From Aaosphaeria pasadenensis (lineage: Eukaryota > Ascomycota > Dothideomycetes > Pleosporales): a DNA stretch of 64,000 nucleotides. Position numbers and translations under genes: made by a program. Below, one piece after another: positions 22,558-33,421 of the stretch. Every line of letters begins with the position of its first letter. Within the stretch, counting starts at the first letter, position 1. The notes under the pieces are model-generated. The model saw nothing but the letters and a program-made list of their open reading frames with translations, was not told where the DNA came from and ran no database searches. The stretch lies in NCBI GenBank assembly GCA_022813625.1, contig JAKLMB010000018.1:558001-622000 (forward strand). The letters are read 5' to 3'.

Positions 22558-23195
22558 TTTATCAGATAATGATATCCCATGAATATGGTAGGGTTTAGAA
22601 GGTGGATATGTGATAGTAGAATGCCTTGGAGGAAGTGGGTATTTGGTGGTGGATGTAATTAATATTTGAAGGGCTTAGGTGGAAGTAGTAATGTACCATC
22701 AAGACAAATGGAAGTTTCTATTTACAAGTACTCTTGTTGCGCGTCCCGTCGAAGGATTTTGTTGGATTCCATCATCTTATCGGTCATATAGCAAGGGCGT
22801 GACAAGACCGAGAGGTTGATCTCCACTAACGTACTTGGCCAGCGAAGCATAGAATGAAAGATGTTGGAGGCGGTGACGAGCACTTGGTTGATATGTATAC
22901 GAACTCGTCATATGGAATTGTTGCTTTGGCAATACTGACGATTAGGTTCATGTTGCACTGATTAAGTCTTCCTATGCTGAGTGCAATTGAGAGAGAACAT
23001 GAGACACGCGCTTGAATACTTGTGCTCATAAAAAGAGTATACTTGATCTTTCGCGAGAAGAAAAGAAGTTCAAGAGTTGAAAACTTGCTACGGAATGACA
23101 ATTTGTTATGCAACGAACAGAGACGAGCTTCGCTGCTGAGGAAGTGTAGTCGTTTAAACAAATAAAATAAAAACGATTTAGAAAGCATAAAACGT
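22558..23195. other. Convergent intergenic spacer
   Basis: About 640 bases between the stops of the fasciclin (+) and amino-acid oxidase (-) genes. No gene seen; it should hold both terminators. Confidence 0.5.
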
Positions 23196-25179
23196 CTACG
23201 AAAGAGCCACATGATGGCGCCACAAGTTCGAGTCATATTCCTTTGTGTCATGGTCTTTACCGCCACCAAAGGGAGTCGCTGTTATCGCGTTCGCGAGGCC
23301 GCCAGTAGAGTCGATTGCATGTGCCCACGCCAGACAAGCATTGTACGCGCTGTCAAGTGCTCCAGATATCCAGGCGTGGTGTGCACTGATGGCCTCTCCG
23401 CAGATCATGAGCTTGTTATTGCACAACGGCTTCGTGAAGGTGTTGTACATGTGTTTGAATTGACCAGGGGCAAACAGAGCGTATGCGCCACATGACCAAG
23501 GATTCTGCGACCACGACCAGGCGGAATGCGCTTCATAGCTTTTTTCCAGGTCACTTACGCTTGGCCCGCCGTGGTCTTTCCACAGGAGAGCAAGGTCTCT
23601 GAAGCAGAGTTGGACGAGATAATCGTCGGGATTGTATTCTCCTGACTTGGACGCATCGGTGATAAGCGAGGCCATACGAGTTGCGTCTTGAGCCCAGGTG
23701 TAGGAGACAATGATTACGTGGGGTGTGTCGCTGCCATCATTCCAGGAAGGGTAAACCACATTGCCGATGGGCAGATCAGTGTTGGAGACTCCACCATCGG
23801 GGACGATCGTCTCCCACCAAGGCGTCTTGAACTTGATGGCAACTTTTGTGGCTCTGTCGTAGGCAAGCGTTCGGATGGCTGTGAGGGGATTCTGATCTAT
23901 AGTCGACATCGCACTCAGTGGGCCAATATTCAATCCGGACAAGTCCATTTGTCCGAGACAGCTCATGGGAGTCGTGTTGAAGACATAGGTGTACTGGCGT
24001 TGGGTGCCGTTCTGGAGAGTGGCGGTTATTGTGGAGCCGCTGTCTGCGAGTGCGACAACCGGTGCATTCCATTCTATGGCATTCGGTGTTTGTTTTAAGA
24101 TGTAGTCGCGCATCGCATAAGGGACAGTACTCATTCCACCCTCCATGCGGTACCATTTTACATCCTTAGTCGCTTCGAAGTCACAGAAGTCGATGATGGT
24201 CTCGAGAAGAGCTTGGTCAAATAGGCCAGTGGATCTATCGCAGGTGAGCGGAGGAGAGTTCTCATTTTCAAAGCGTGATTCTTACGTTTCAAATGTTTCT
24301 GCAACCACCGTTTCTCCGTAGGAGAAGCTGTAGCATCGTCAGGGTTCATTTTCATGGTATGTCATGCTCGTGGCACTTACAGACGTCGGAATGGATGAAG
24401 AAGGCCCAGCCCTGTCATTAAAAAGCTTCGTGTGCTGAAGTTGTCCTTTAAACCATCCAAGAACTCTTCGAAAGCCGCTTCAAACTCTGTCTCAGTCTTT
24501 GCGTTAAGAAAGCCTTCTCCGACCCCTTTGGCCCTCATCACGTTCTTGAATCTTTCATCAATTTTTGCGTTGCGCTTCTCTACATCATCGCTACACGCAA
24601 TTGTTAGACTTTTCTAGATTTTCCGAGAGGAGAGATTGTCATATGCGTATGTACCTACATGTTGGATTGGTAGAGATACATGCTTGGCTCCTTTTTATTA
24701 GTGTAATTGTATGTAACCTTCTTTTCTCTCAATCCTAGCCAGTCTATCATGTTCATCATGCTGTCGCTTTGTCAGTATGGCCTCCGTTGAGAAGTGATAT
24801 AATTGTAAACATGCCTGTCCATGCCGCCAATGTCAGGAATCCTCATGGCACCGGCATCATAGTAATTGTGAGGACAGGTTTCGTCCTTTGGAAATTTGAT
24901 CGTATGAGCACGGCCGCCCACGTCATTGGACGCTTCCAAGATCTTAAAATTGGTGATATTGCAGGCTAGAAGAATAAGCGCAACCTGAAGGCCAGCTGTC
25001 CCGGCACCTATGATGCCGATAGTTCCAGGAATGGGTGGGGCCTTTGGTGCACTGTTCTGAGGAGGAAGCTCTGGCAACTCATCGCGATTGGTACCATGCT
25101 GAAGATTAAACTTCTGAAGGACATGCTCGCGCAAGATCTTCTGCGCATATGCCGCACGGATGGAGAAGTCGGTAGCCAT
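23196..25179 (-). CDS. L-amino-acid oxidase (flavin amine oxidase family)
   Basis: Minus-strand exons 25179-24815, 24760-24659, 24590-24381, 24327-24286 and 24234-23196 join to 585 residues. The FAD-binding motif IGIIGAGTAGLQ (residues ~55-66) and LEASNDVGGRAHT are followed by the flavin-oxidase block YYDAGAMRIPD; STGLFDQALLET and RMEGGMSTVPYAMRDYI lie mid-protein; the C-terminal GEAISAHHAWISGALDSAYN is the second FAD/substrate segment. These match fungal L-amino-acid oxidases, which make 2-oxo acid, ammonia and H2O2. There is no signal peptide, so an intracellular (possibly nitrogen-scavenging) enzyme is likely. All four introns are in phase 2. Intron 1 (24814-24761) reads GC..AG; no GT donor gives the right frame. 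Confidence 0.87.
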
Positions 25180-27182
25180 GTCACTGTGAAAATGTTCGAG
25201 ATGGAAGAAAAGAACAAAGTGAAACTAGACTTTAACACAAGATCGAGCAGTTGATGCTTTCTTATATGCATTGCAGTGTGCCTCCTGTTTTCTTAGATGC
25301 TGAAGCGTTCCCCTTCGCATGTTATCTGGAATATGCTCAACAGACCATTGTTACGTACTATCAAGATACAGCTCATCACATACGTTCAGTTCAGCATGGA
25401 ACTTCAGCTAGCCATCAAACGACTCCAGCCATGATGAGGGCCAATAGGGGGGTGTAATGTTACAACGCGGCCTCTAGATCAAGGCCAGACCTGCGATAGA
25501 CATGCATGCTGTGGTTACGGGGTCGAAGCCATCTACCGGCTGGCATGAACTTTGACTTTAGCTGAAAGGAACAGAATGTATGAAAGAAGAAGGCGTACAT
25601 GAATGCTGCGAAGCTCAGCCCGCCATCGTAGCGTTGGTGAAAAGACGTTCGTCTATCAGATCTAATGATTTGCAGAACAAGCGGGGAGATTATGCATATG
25701 AGCAGTTGAAAGAGGGAAAGCCAAGCGAACATGACACCCGCCAGCCGCATTTAAGCTATGCGAAGCATAAGTTCCTGTGGTGGAAACATACAGCGAGGTT
25801 TTTTATGGTTTAATGTTGCAGACCATGATAGATGTTTGAACATCTTTGGTAGGCCGGGAGAATATGGTGCTTCCAACAAATTCCCTGATAGGCGTTTTGT
25901 GTAGGACAAGACCATCTCGATAGTGTCCTCCAAGCCGGGGTGTAAGTAATGCAAGCAACCAGCGACAGGCTGAAACACGCTCAAATAGCGGCTAGACCGA
26001 TCTAACACGGGACGTGTAAGCCACATGGTTTGTGGGGAATGCGGGAAAAAGCGTGCGCTGGCACGCTGGCAGATATACGAATGTGGCCCTCCGCCTCCGA
26101 GGTGGCGTTGCGGGGCTGAATGAAGTCCGTCCAAGACAAATCGACGGATAGACTATCTGTGACTGGTTGCAATGAAGTCTCTGAAGCTACATTTAAACGC
26201 CAGTCATCATACATGGCGCATAAAACGAAGAATCTCTTATCAGCACCGTTCAGCCAAACTGTGTCCACATTTCGCCTGTCTGTGGCATTTCTCGCGTTCA
26301 CCTGACATATTGCACACTTCGCTTCCAACTCCCCCCATATCACAGGTCCCCTCGTTATCGGCAATGAGGCGGTGTTTGCTCTTGTCAATATATCATAGTA
26401 TGACTAAGGTTGAGAAGTTAGAATTGGCTTCTATCCATCACAAGGCTATAGAGAGATGGAAAGCAGTCGAAGATTCACGCCTCTCGTTCCATAAGGCTGT
26501 TAACCTGCAACCAATTGCATTTCCAGGCTCGTTATCGGCTCTGACTCTCTTCCGTCCCTTGGCTCTGCACTGGGGCGTAATGGCACACCCTTCCCAGAAC
26601 CTTCGATAATTTCACGGCTGCTTCCTCACTATCTTCACACTCTTACATCCACAATGAAAGACTTGGTTTCACGAAGCGTAAATTGTGGGAGTTTGTTGGA
26701 AATTCCTGCTTCATTTCGTTCAGGCATAGCAAGGATTACAAGTAGCATTCATCCCGCAGCTTGCTAGTGGCGGAAGGCTCCGCTGCGTCATCCACCATGA
26801 ATATATCACTTTCTGCCAAGCGAATTTGACACGTTCGCCCCGAGAGATGAAAGCATATCATTCTCTAGGTGGCTTATCATTCATAGAATCGTGATATATA
26901 ATCATTCTCAAATCAACAGGTGGATTTCACGTCTTCGCAATATTTGCCAGCCTTATCGGTTAAAAGTCAGACTATGAAGGAGGCGGCAAAAGAAACTGGA
27001 GAGAGCCCCTCTTCGTCACTATCATCAGCCTTCCGACCTTTTCAGCCTTGCATCCCTTTCAGCCTTGCGTCCCTCATTCCTTGGCTTCTTCTGCCTACAT
27101 TAACATCAGCTAGGTCTCCATCCCCTTTCTTCTGTCATCTCAACAATAACACTGTTCTCTCTCACTCTCGGCACCTATCATC
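25180..27182. other. Intergenic spacer, about 2 kb
   Basis: Divergent promoter region between the oxidase (-) and the ankyrin gene (+). Frames up to ~145 codons occur on both strands but none shows a domain, signal peptide or sensible composition. A TATA-like site and CT-rich leader precede the ankyrin gene. Confidence 0.45.
26894..26900 (+). promoter_or_regulatory. TATA-like box upstream of the ankyrin gene
   Basis: TATATAA 283 bases before the ATG at 27183, with a long CT-rich leader (for example TTCTTCTGCC near 27088) between. Leader length is compatible with fungal 5' UTRs. Confidence 0.35.
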
Positions 27183-30100
27183 ATGACTTCGCGATTGAAC
27201 GACTGGTGGCTCCCCGATGAGGGTATTGCCCACGCCGTCATCCAAGCCGCTATCCAGAATCACTTTGGACCCGACGCTTTCGTAAAGCAAGGGGAAAATG
27301 AGGTTTGCTTCTCTGTTTTGCATGCTTGTGTCTCCATCCATACTACTATCTCTGACGCTGTTGTATCTAGGGTAAATCAGGCTATTGGATTACGAGCCCT
27401 CGAATGCTCACAGCGGTATGTCTTTTCCCTCATCTGTAGTAGTATCGTGCAGGCCTGAAAGATCACTTAGCTAATTAAATGCAAACAGCAAACGATCCAT
27501 GATCTAAAGCTTGATACGCAAAGATGGGAACGAGAACAAGAACAGACTAGCCGTATGGACAACATTCATAAAGGTGGCCCAGCTATGGAGAGACAAATGA
27601 GACCAGCCTGACCTTTCTGCAGGACAAGACATCCAATCAAAACGATATCGGGATTCTGCAACACATCAATCCCGTCAAAATTACGAACCCACAGCCGAGA
27701 TTCCACAAGACAGCAAGAGTCAGCAAAATATCGACAAGGTGGATTCCTATCCCTCACCCCCCAGAGGCATTGCCGCATATAGCGATCAACCTGTTGCCAA
27801 TTTTAAAAAGTACAGTCCGTACGCTCGACAGCCTGACCGACCAGGTCAATCCGGATATACGTATAAGCAGACTCACCTGGGGGGCTCGGAATTTCCATAC
27901 AACCGTATTGTTCGACCTGGATGGTATCTAGCATCAGATGGCAAAGGTGAGTATTCGCGGCTTATCTAGACTGTAGAATTCTCTGATGTGAGTGGCAATT
28001 AGAGTATCCAATACCTGAAGGAGGCGTCCCTTATCCTCGACCAAAAGGGCCTCCAGATACTGTTCTCTCGGCCTTCAACCAAGGTGCCAACACCCCTACA
28101 TTGGATGATATTGATCAAACCCCTCTCCATAGCGCCGTTAGACATGGACAAATAAGTTATATTTTTCGGTTACTTGACCAGGAAGCAGACGTCAACGCAG
28201 TTGATAAAGATGGCCGAACCCCTCTCCATGAGGCCGCTCGATTCCTAACAACAGAAAATGTTTCTCTGCTCCTTGGCAAAGGAGCAGATATCAACGCAGT
28301 CGATAAACAGGGCCGAACCCCTCTTCACGATGCTGCACGAGCTGGATCTGCAAGCGTTGTTGATCTGCTCCTCAAATACGGAATGGAGGCCGTCATTATG
28401 GTCGATGAGAATGATCGGACCCCTCTCCATGAGGCCGCTCGATTTGGAAGAATTGATAATGTTGCTCGGCTCCTTGACAATGGAGCAGAGATCAACGCAG
28501 TCGATAGCGACGGTCGAACCTCCCTTCACGATGCTATACGAGGTCGTTATTCGAATGTTGTTGATTTACTCCTCAATCGCAGAGCGATTGTTGCTGTGGT
28601 CGATAAAAATGGTCGGACACCTCTACATGACGCCATCAGGACAAGAGCATCCGACATTGTTTGTGTGATTGTTTCTCACATCGCAGGCACCCAATACGCG
28701 AATCAGCTACAGCTTCGTTCCCAACGATTTATTAGCGACTGTCCCCTGTTCGTCTCCGCTGATGAAGGGCTTTTGACAAATGGCATGACTCATGTTGTTT
28801 CTATCTGGGTCCTACCTTGGAATGGGCTGGCAATTTACAGAAGTTGTAATGGCGATATCGGCAGCGTTCTGACTGTTTCGAGAATAGAACCACTGAGCGA
28901 CAGGTTCATTGCCAGAACCGTATCCGAGTATCTTGTTGAAGTATATCCTACTTTTGGGCCGGGGCTTTTACAATGGATCGCCCAAATATGTTCAAACTCT
29001 GCGCGGCGTGCAGAAACCAATGAAGCACGAAGTTGCTATCTGCAGCAAGCTCCAAACACTGCGCAACAGAACCCACCCTTAGATGATAAGCATTCTGTAT
29101 TAATGACAGGCCTACTAGACGTTCAAAACCTAGTAGTTACAGTATCGACTTACCCCGAAACGCCTATACGGGACGTTAAAGCTGCCTTAGTGTGGGTTCT
29201 TGCAGTTCTTCAAAACCCAAAGCGGGAGAATGACATTTCTCATCTGCTGTTAGATCAGAACTCTCTTGATGAAGGAATACCTTCACCTGTAGCATTTAAG
29301 CCTCAAGACTTTCAAAAATACTGTTGGTTAGAGCTGTTCGACAGTGTTACTATAATGGACATCACTCTTCCAACTGTGCCTCCGATTGATTCGACATCCG
29401 AAGGCTTAGAGATCAGGCCAGACATTCTCATCGAACTTGCCAAAGTCGATAGAGAGGATAGGATATTTGGAGAAGTCCCAATACTGTACGGTTTCGACAC
29501 AGCTCTGGTTCCACTCGAACCTGGCGAAGGTCGACGGTGGCACTTGCTAGTAACTGAGGGGAGACAAATAACTCCTCAACGTGCGGAGAAAGAGTTGATA
29601 AAGCTCGGTCTCGATAGTAAGTTGCTGAAAGGAACCATCGGTGACGGTAACGTCTACGTTGGTTGGTGTCCGAACTTTCTCGTCAGTATATACTCGGACT
29701 CGATGAGCGTATACGGGGACTGCATCACCAAGTCTTCTGGCGTTTCGCCTTCCGGAAGAGTGGAAGAACAATCAGAGCGGAGTCAGGGCAGGGATATCTC
29801 ATTCCCACTTCGAATCGGTTGGCCTGGATCTTCTTTTGGCATTACCCCCGGCGCAAAGCGGGAGAAAAAGTTCAAGACTATTAGCGTCATTGCTCCACGA
29901 AATAAAGAGTCCAATTTTGATAGAGTACTTTCATCAGCGTCGAGCACCCCCTCTATCTTGTGGGACAACGACGAAAAGGTAGCATGGCTGTTCCCGGTGG
30001 TCTCAGTCTTGGCTTTTGCTTCACTCCGCTACATCATGTCGATGCGCTATAGGTTCGTCAACCAGGACGGTACAGGGACTGGAGTTCACTATTCCAATTA

Positions 30101-30788
30101 CGGATCTATGGAAGGGAAGAACACTGCCGAAGAGGCCGAGGACATCCTCAGACGGAATGGACCCTTGGTCACTGATACAGTTAAAGGTCACAAGGTAAAT
30201 GAGCCAACGACATTTGAAGCTCTTACGAGAGAAATATGGGAGAAGATGTGCGATGGGGAGGATCTGTGTATTGACGACATGACGGGCCTCAATCGTAACG
30301 ATGACCAGGGCATCTTCGGATACGATCTCAGCGAAGCGACTTCCGGGACTCGTCCTCAGCTTAGAAAGCTGCATTATCTTCCAAGCATGAGAAAGTGGAG
30401 CCCCCTTCTTGAAGTTCGCCGCGTACAAGTGATCTTCTCACATCACATTGGACCTTCACTAAGTTGCTGTTGCAGCCTCTCGCATCTGCAGCCTGCAACA
30501 AAGGGGGCCTTAACCTGCGTTCTTGACGATCTGCGAAAGTTTTATGGAGAGCGCTGGAAGACTGTAGCCACAAATTTGGACTTAACGGGGTTACCGATTG
30601 GGGAAAATTTTGAGTGGGTGCCGGTAAGACGGAATGGTGTCGACAGCCATCAAGAGATGCAGTCAATCACGCAAAAAACGCACAAAAGGCTCAAGAAAAG
30701 GTCTGTCAACGGCACTATGAAAAGTTCAACAAGAATACAATGGGAACAGTATGAGCTCCATCGACAGTATCTGATTTCCTTTGGTTAG
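27183..30788 (+). CDS. Large ankyrin-repeat protein with fungal-specific N- and C-terminal regions
   Basis: Exons 27183-27302, 27371-27415, 27489-27573, 27623-27946 and 28003-30788 give 1119 residues. The N-terminus (RLNDWWLPDEGIAHAVIQ, then SGYWITSPRMLT) resembles a short domain I associate with uncharacterised fungal proteins. After a polar linker come five or six ankyrin repeats (TPLHEAARFG, TPLHDAARAGSASVVDLLLK and variants, bases ~28110-28700). A C-terminal region of ~690 residues follows with blocks such as WHLLVTEGRQITPQRAEKEL and VYVGWCPNF but no domain I can name. Ankyrins suggest protein binding; the rest is unknown. Near the 3' end the coding look moves to another frame (from ~30630), so the last ~40 codons here may not be the ancestral C-terminus. 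Function not assigned. Confidence 0.8.
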
Positions 30789-31513
30789 AGATCGCGGATG
30801 AAGATAATGGCTGTGCAGATGCAGAGGGTAAGTAGCTAGAATTTGATGTTCACAAATGTACGGAGTAGATTGTTCCATACCTTTGCGAGTCTTTGGAATG
30901 ACTAAGTAGCATTGCGACTTATCAACGGCAGGGTTAGGGTATGTAATTCGATTGTGCTGTTGAGCGATGCTCGAGGTTAAACTTACAAGACGACGCCTTT
31001 GTTTTCACTTCCCCAGAGTCGCAGATCTGTTCATACAACCATGGACAGCTTTTTCAAGAGGCTGATGGTATCGGGACATACTAGCTTGTACAGGGTGATA
31101 ATTAATCAAAGCTGCGACTGGCAATGGGCAAACAGCTAGGTAGCATGTAAACTCCGAAGGGCCTCATTCTATTGCGACATGCCACAATATGTGTGTAGAG
31201 GGGTGAAGGGTCAAGCGGGGTGTGCGCAATGAAGGATTTGGGGTTCGGGCGCGACGGTGAAAAGGTTTATTCCGACGGCTTTGCGTTGCTAGCTGGTACC
31301 AGTACAGAGTACGCACAACAGTGAATAATGAATGAGTCTGTTTGCTGTTTACCGTATTGAGCGTACTCGTAGTCATTACGCAGGCAGTACGTACCTACTG
31401 GGATGTACACCGCTGGTTGATGGGCTGGCCAATGAGAGCGAGTGTCCACATTGCTGCCTGGTGCCTATTAAGCGAGATCCCGTGACCCGACGCACGGATC
31501 CCCCACCAGAGGG

Positions 31514-31520
31514 TATATAA
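31514..31520 (+). promoter_or_regulatory. TATA box and CT-rich start region of an unknown transcript
   Basis: TATATAA followed by CT-rich sequence (ACCCTCCTCCCCCCC, then TTCTTCTTTTTTCTC), a layout typical of strong fungal promoters. No matching protein gene was found downstream. Confidence 0.5.
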
Positions 31521-31549
31521 ACCCTCCTCCCCCCCGATTTCAACGACTT

Positions 31550-32225
31550 CTTCTTTTTTCTCTTTAGCTCTCTTTGCCTTTTGGCTTAGATCAAGTGTAG
31601 TATCTGTTCTTTTCAGGTACCGTATCCCCCTCCAAAAACACAGTTTCTTTTGCTAACTTCGCGCAGTTTAATCTCTGAAACGTCTCTACGGAGACATTCA
31701 AGATTATTCAACTTTTTTGACCTCGATGTCGATGCGCTGGGCTTGCCTATCATCCATATCACTGTGTCGCTGGTGAGTATTATTCGTTCTGAATTCCGAG
31801 ACCAACAGCTGACTCAAGCCAGGTATTGCACTACCTCCAGCTGACGCGAACTTTACACTTTCAGTACTTTTTTTCAATACGTTATCCGGCATAGCCAGTA
31901 TCGTGTGGAAGAACTTATTCCGCGTCCGAAGGAAGCCTGGTCACATCGTGTGATGTGGTCAGGTGAGAATCAGCATTGCCTCCATTCGGTTAGCATGCTT
32001 ACGTGTCACCACCCTCTTCCGGACTTCTTGCCTTTTACGTTTTTCCAATATCCGCCTTGGAGCCGGAATGAGGAAACTCCGTTGTTGGTGTCTCAGGTGA
32101 GATTGCTTTTCAATTTTATCTTAACCGCTTCGGAATCCGAGAACGGAATATTGATTGGACTGTTTCTAGCGCGCATGACTCAACAGTTCGTTCTCTTCCA
32201 ACCAAGAGTTTCGTACGAAAAGTGA
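31550..32225 (+). ncRNA. Possible spliced non-coding or short-ORF transcript
   Basis: Downstream of the TATA box lies an intron-like segment 31773-31822 (GTGAGT ... GCTGAC ... CCAG, 50 nt). Splicing it joins an ATG at 31724 to a frame that stops after about 22 codons. A second intron-like donor (GTGAGATTGC) follows near 32097. The evidence is signals only; this could be an unannotated RNA, a 5'-leader relic or chance. Confidence 0.25.
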
Positions 32226-32420
32226 GGCGTCAACGTGGGAAGTTGGGGGACGCTATGGTCAACCGTCTGGAGTTCCAGTCCTCTAAGGCTCATCTTCAAC
32301 TCATGCTTTGCTGGAGCGGAATTTTCGAACGACAGAATCATGTTAAATTATTCTAACTACTGGTAAGATGTACGGACCTCTTCTAACCCCGTGTATCCCT
32401 CCGCCAAATTCAGATTCCTT

Positions 32421-33116
32421 CTAGAGACCCAGCACGAGCAGTACGACAAGGAGGCCGTAGTACGCATCGAAGGTTAAGCGCCCGCCCATATTGGAGATGT
32501 CCGGGATGATAGATGTGGCGTTGGGCTTTGAGTAATGCAACGACAAAGAACTAGTTTGGATGCTTGAAAAGTTCGACGGTTGCGAACAAGAAACGGGTGC
32601 ACTGGTAGTTTGCGGGACGTTTGTTGATGATGTCTTGGCCTTGTCTGCGAATTCCTTATGTCCAATTCCTGGATTGAGGCTGAATACCATCCCAGAGTTG
32701 CAGTGGGATGGAAGCACTTGGGCACAGTAAAACCATTGTGGCTCGGTAGATGTCACCTTGTAGTCTATCAAATATTTACCTGATTGGTTGGATGGATTAA
32801 CTTGATGAAAGCCCGTGTCGAATCGCGATGCATTCAAACAAGGATGTTCAACAGAACTCTGTGTGAGTGTGTGGTTTCGACCCAGGAAATTGAAACGTAG
32901 AGTAGTGCCGATCATCACAGTGACAGATTCCGGATTGAAGAGCAGTTGCCCAGCAGCACCTACCGTAATCTCAACCACATTTTGCGGCGTCGCTGTAGCG
33001 GATGCGAGAGGTGGAGAACGGTAGGTCGTGTTGGTAGTTGTGTTATTCCAAGATATGCCAGAGTGCCAGACTCCAGCTGTTGCAAGTGATGAGGTAATAG
33101 GTTGGAGGAAGTACAT
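32421..33116 (-). CDS. Extracellular cupredoxin-like protein, probably GPI-anchored
   Basis: Minus strand, single exon; 231 residues from ATG 33116. An in-frame ATG at 33155 would give 244, but a TATA box ends only 6 bases upstream of it, so the downstream start is preferred. The cupredoxin domain shows VGAAGQLLFNPESVTVMIG, a His in RNHTLTQSS, and the ligand loop WFYCAQVLPSHCNSGMVF (Cys, His and Met placed as in fungal serine-rich cupredoxins). A Ser/Thr-rich linker and a hydrophobic tail (YYGLLVVLLVLGL) suggest GPI anchoring. The presumed role is a cell-wall copper protein of unknown function. The signal peptide is weak, so a missing first exon is possible. Confidence 0.8.
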   Translation of the reverse strand: MYFLQPITSSLATAGVWHSGISWNNTTTNTTYRSPPLASATATPQNVVEITVGAAGQLLFNPESVTVMIGTTLRFNFLGRNHTLTQSSVEHPCLNASRFDTGFHQVNPSNQSGKYLIDYKVTSTEPQWFYCAQVLPSHCNSGMVFSLNPGIGHKEFADKAKTSSTNVPQTTSAPVSCSQPSNFSSIQTSSLSLHYSKPNATSIIPDISNMGGRLTFDAYYGLLVVLLVLGL

Positions 33117-33160
33117 GTTTCTTTCTTTGACTGTTGCTGGACCAACTGTTCGCATGCATT

Positions 33161-33167
33161 ATTTATA
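33161..33167 (-). promoter_or_regulatory. TATA box of the cupredoxin gene
   Basis: TATAAAT read on the minus strand. Its position, 6 bases before the upstream ATG (33155) and 45 before the ATG at 33116, is the reason for choosing the shorter start. Confidence 0.5.
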
Positions 33168-33421
33168 CAATCAGTCGTCTTTGAATGATTTGGAGCGGAA
33201 AACGAAAAACAGAGATTGAGATAAGGGTCACTGGTGGGCTCTGTTTTCTCGGAATCGGTGTTACGCTTTCCGAAATGCCACAATTTTGACTACGGCAACT
33301 AGAACGTATAAGAAATCGTTGACAACCAACGACCCATCCCTCTACAGATCATCCCATTCCTATCACTCCAACCATATAACAATTCAACTACATACCAATT
33401 CAAATCAATCATCTCTACAAC

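Larger units (their letters stand above)
30789..32420. other. Intergenic region with a promoter-like start and intron-like sequence
   Basis: About 1.6 kb. It has a well-formed TATA box (31514-31520), a CT-rich initiator zone, an intron-like segment at 31773-31822 and other splice-like borders, but no long ORF. The largest frame (31905-32225, 106 codons) is unrecognised. Confidence 0.4.

Noticed and set aside
30624..30646. GT..AG pair that would restore the ankyrin gene frame
   Set aside because: At 23 nt it is too short to be a spliceosomal intron.
31905..32225. 106-codon plus-strand frame in the 30.8-32.4 kb spacer
   Set aside because: No recognisable feature and interrupted by intron-like sequences; listed only as part of a possible transcript.
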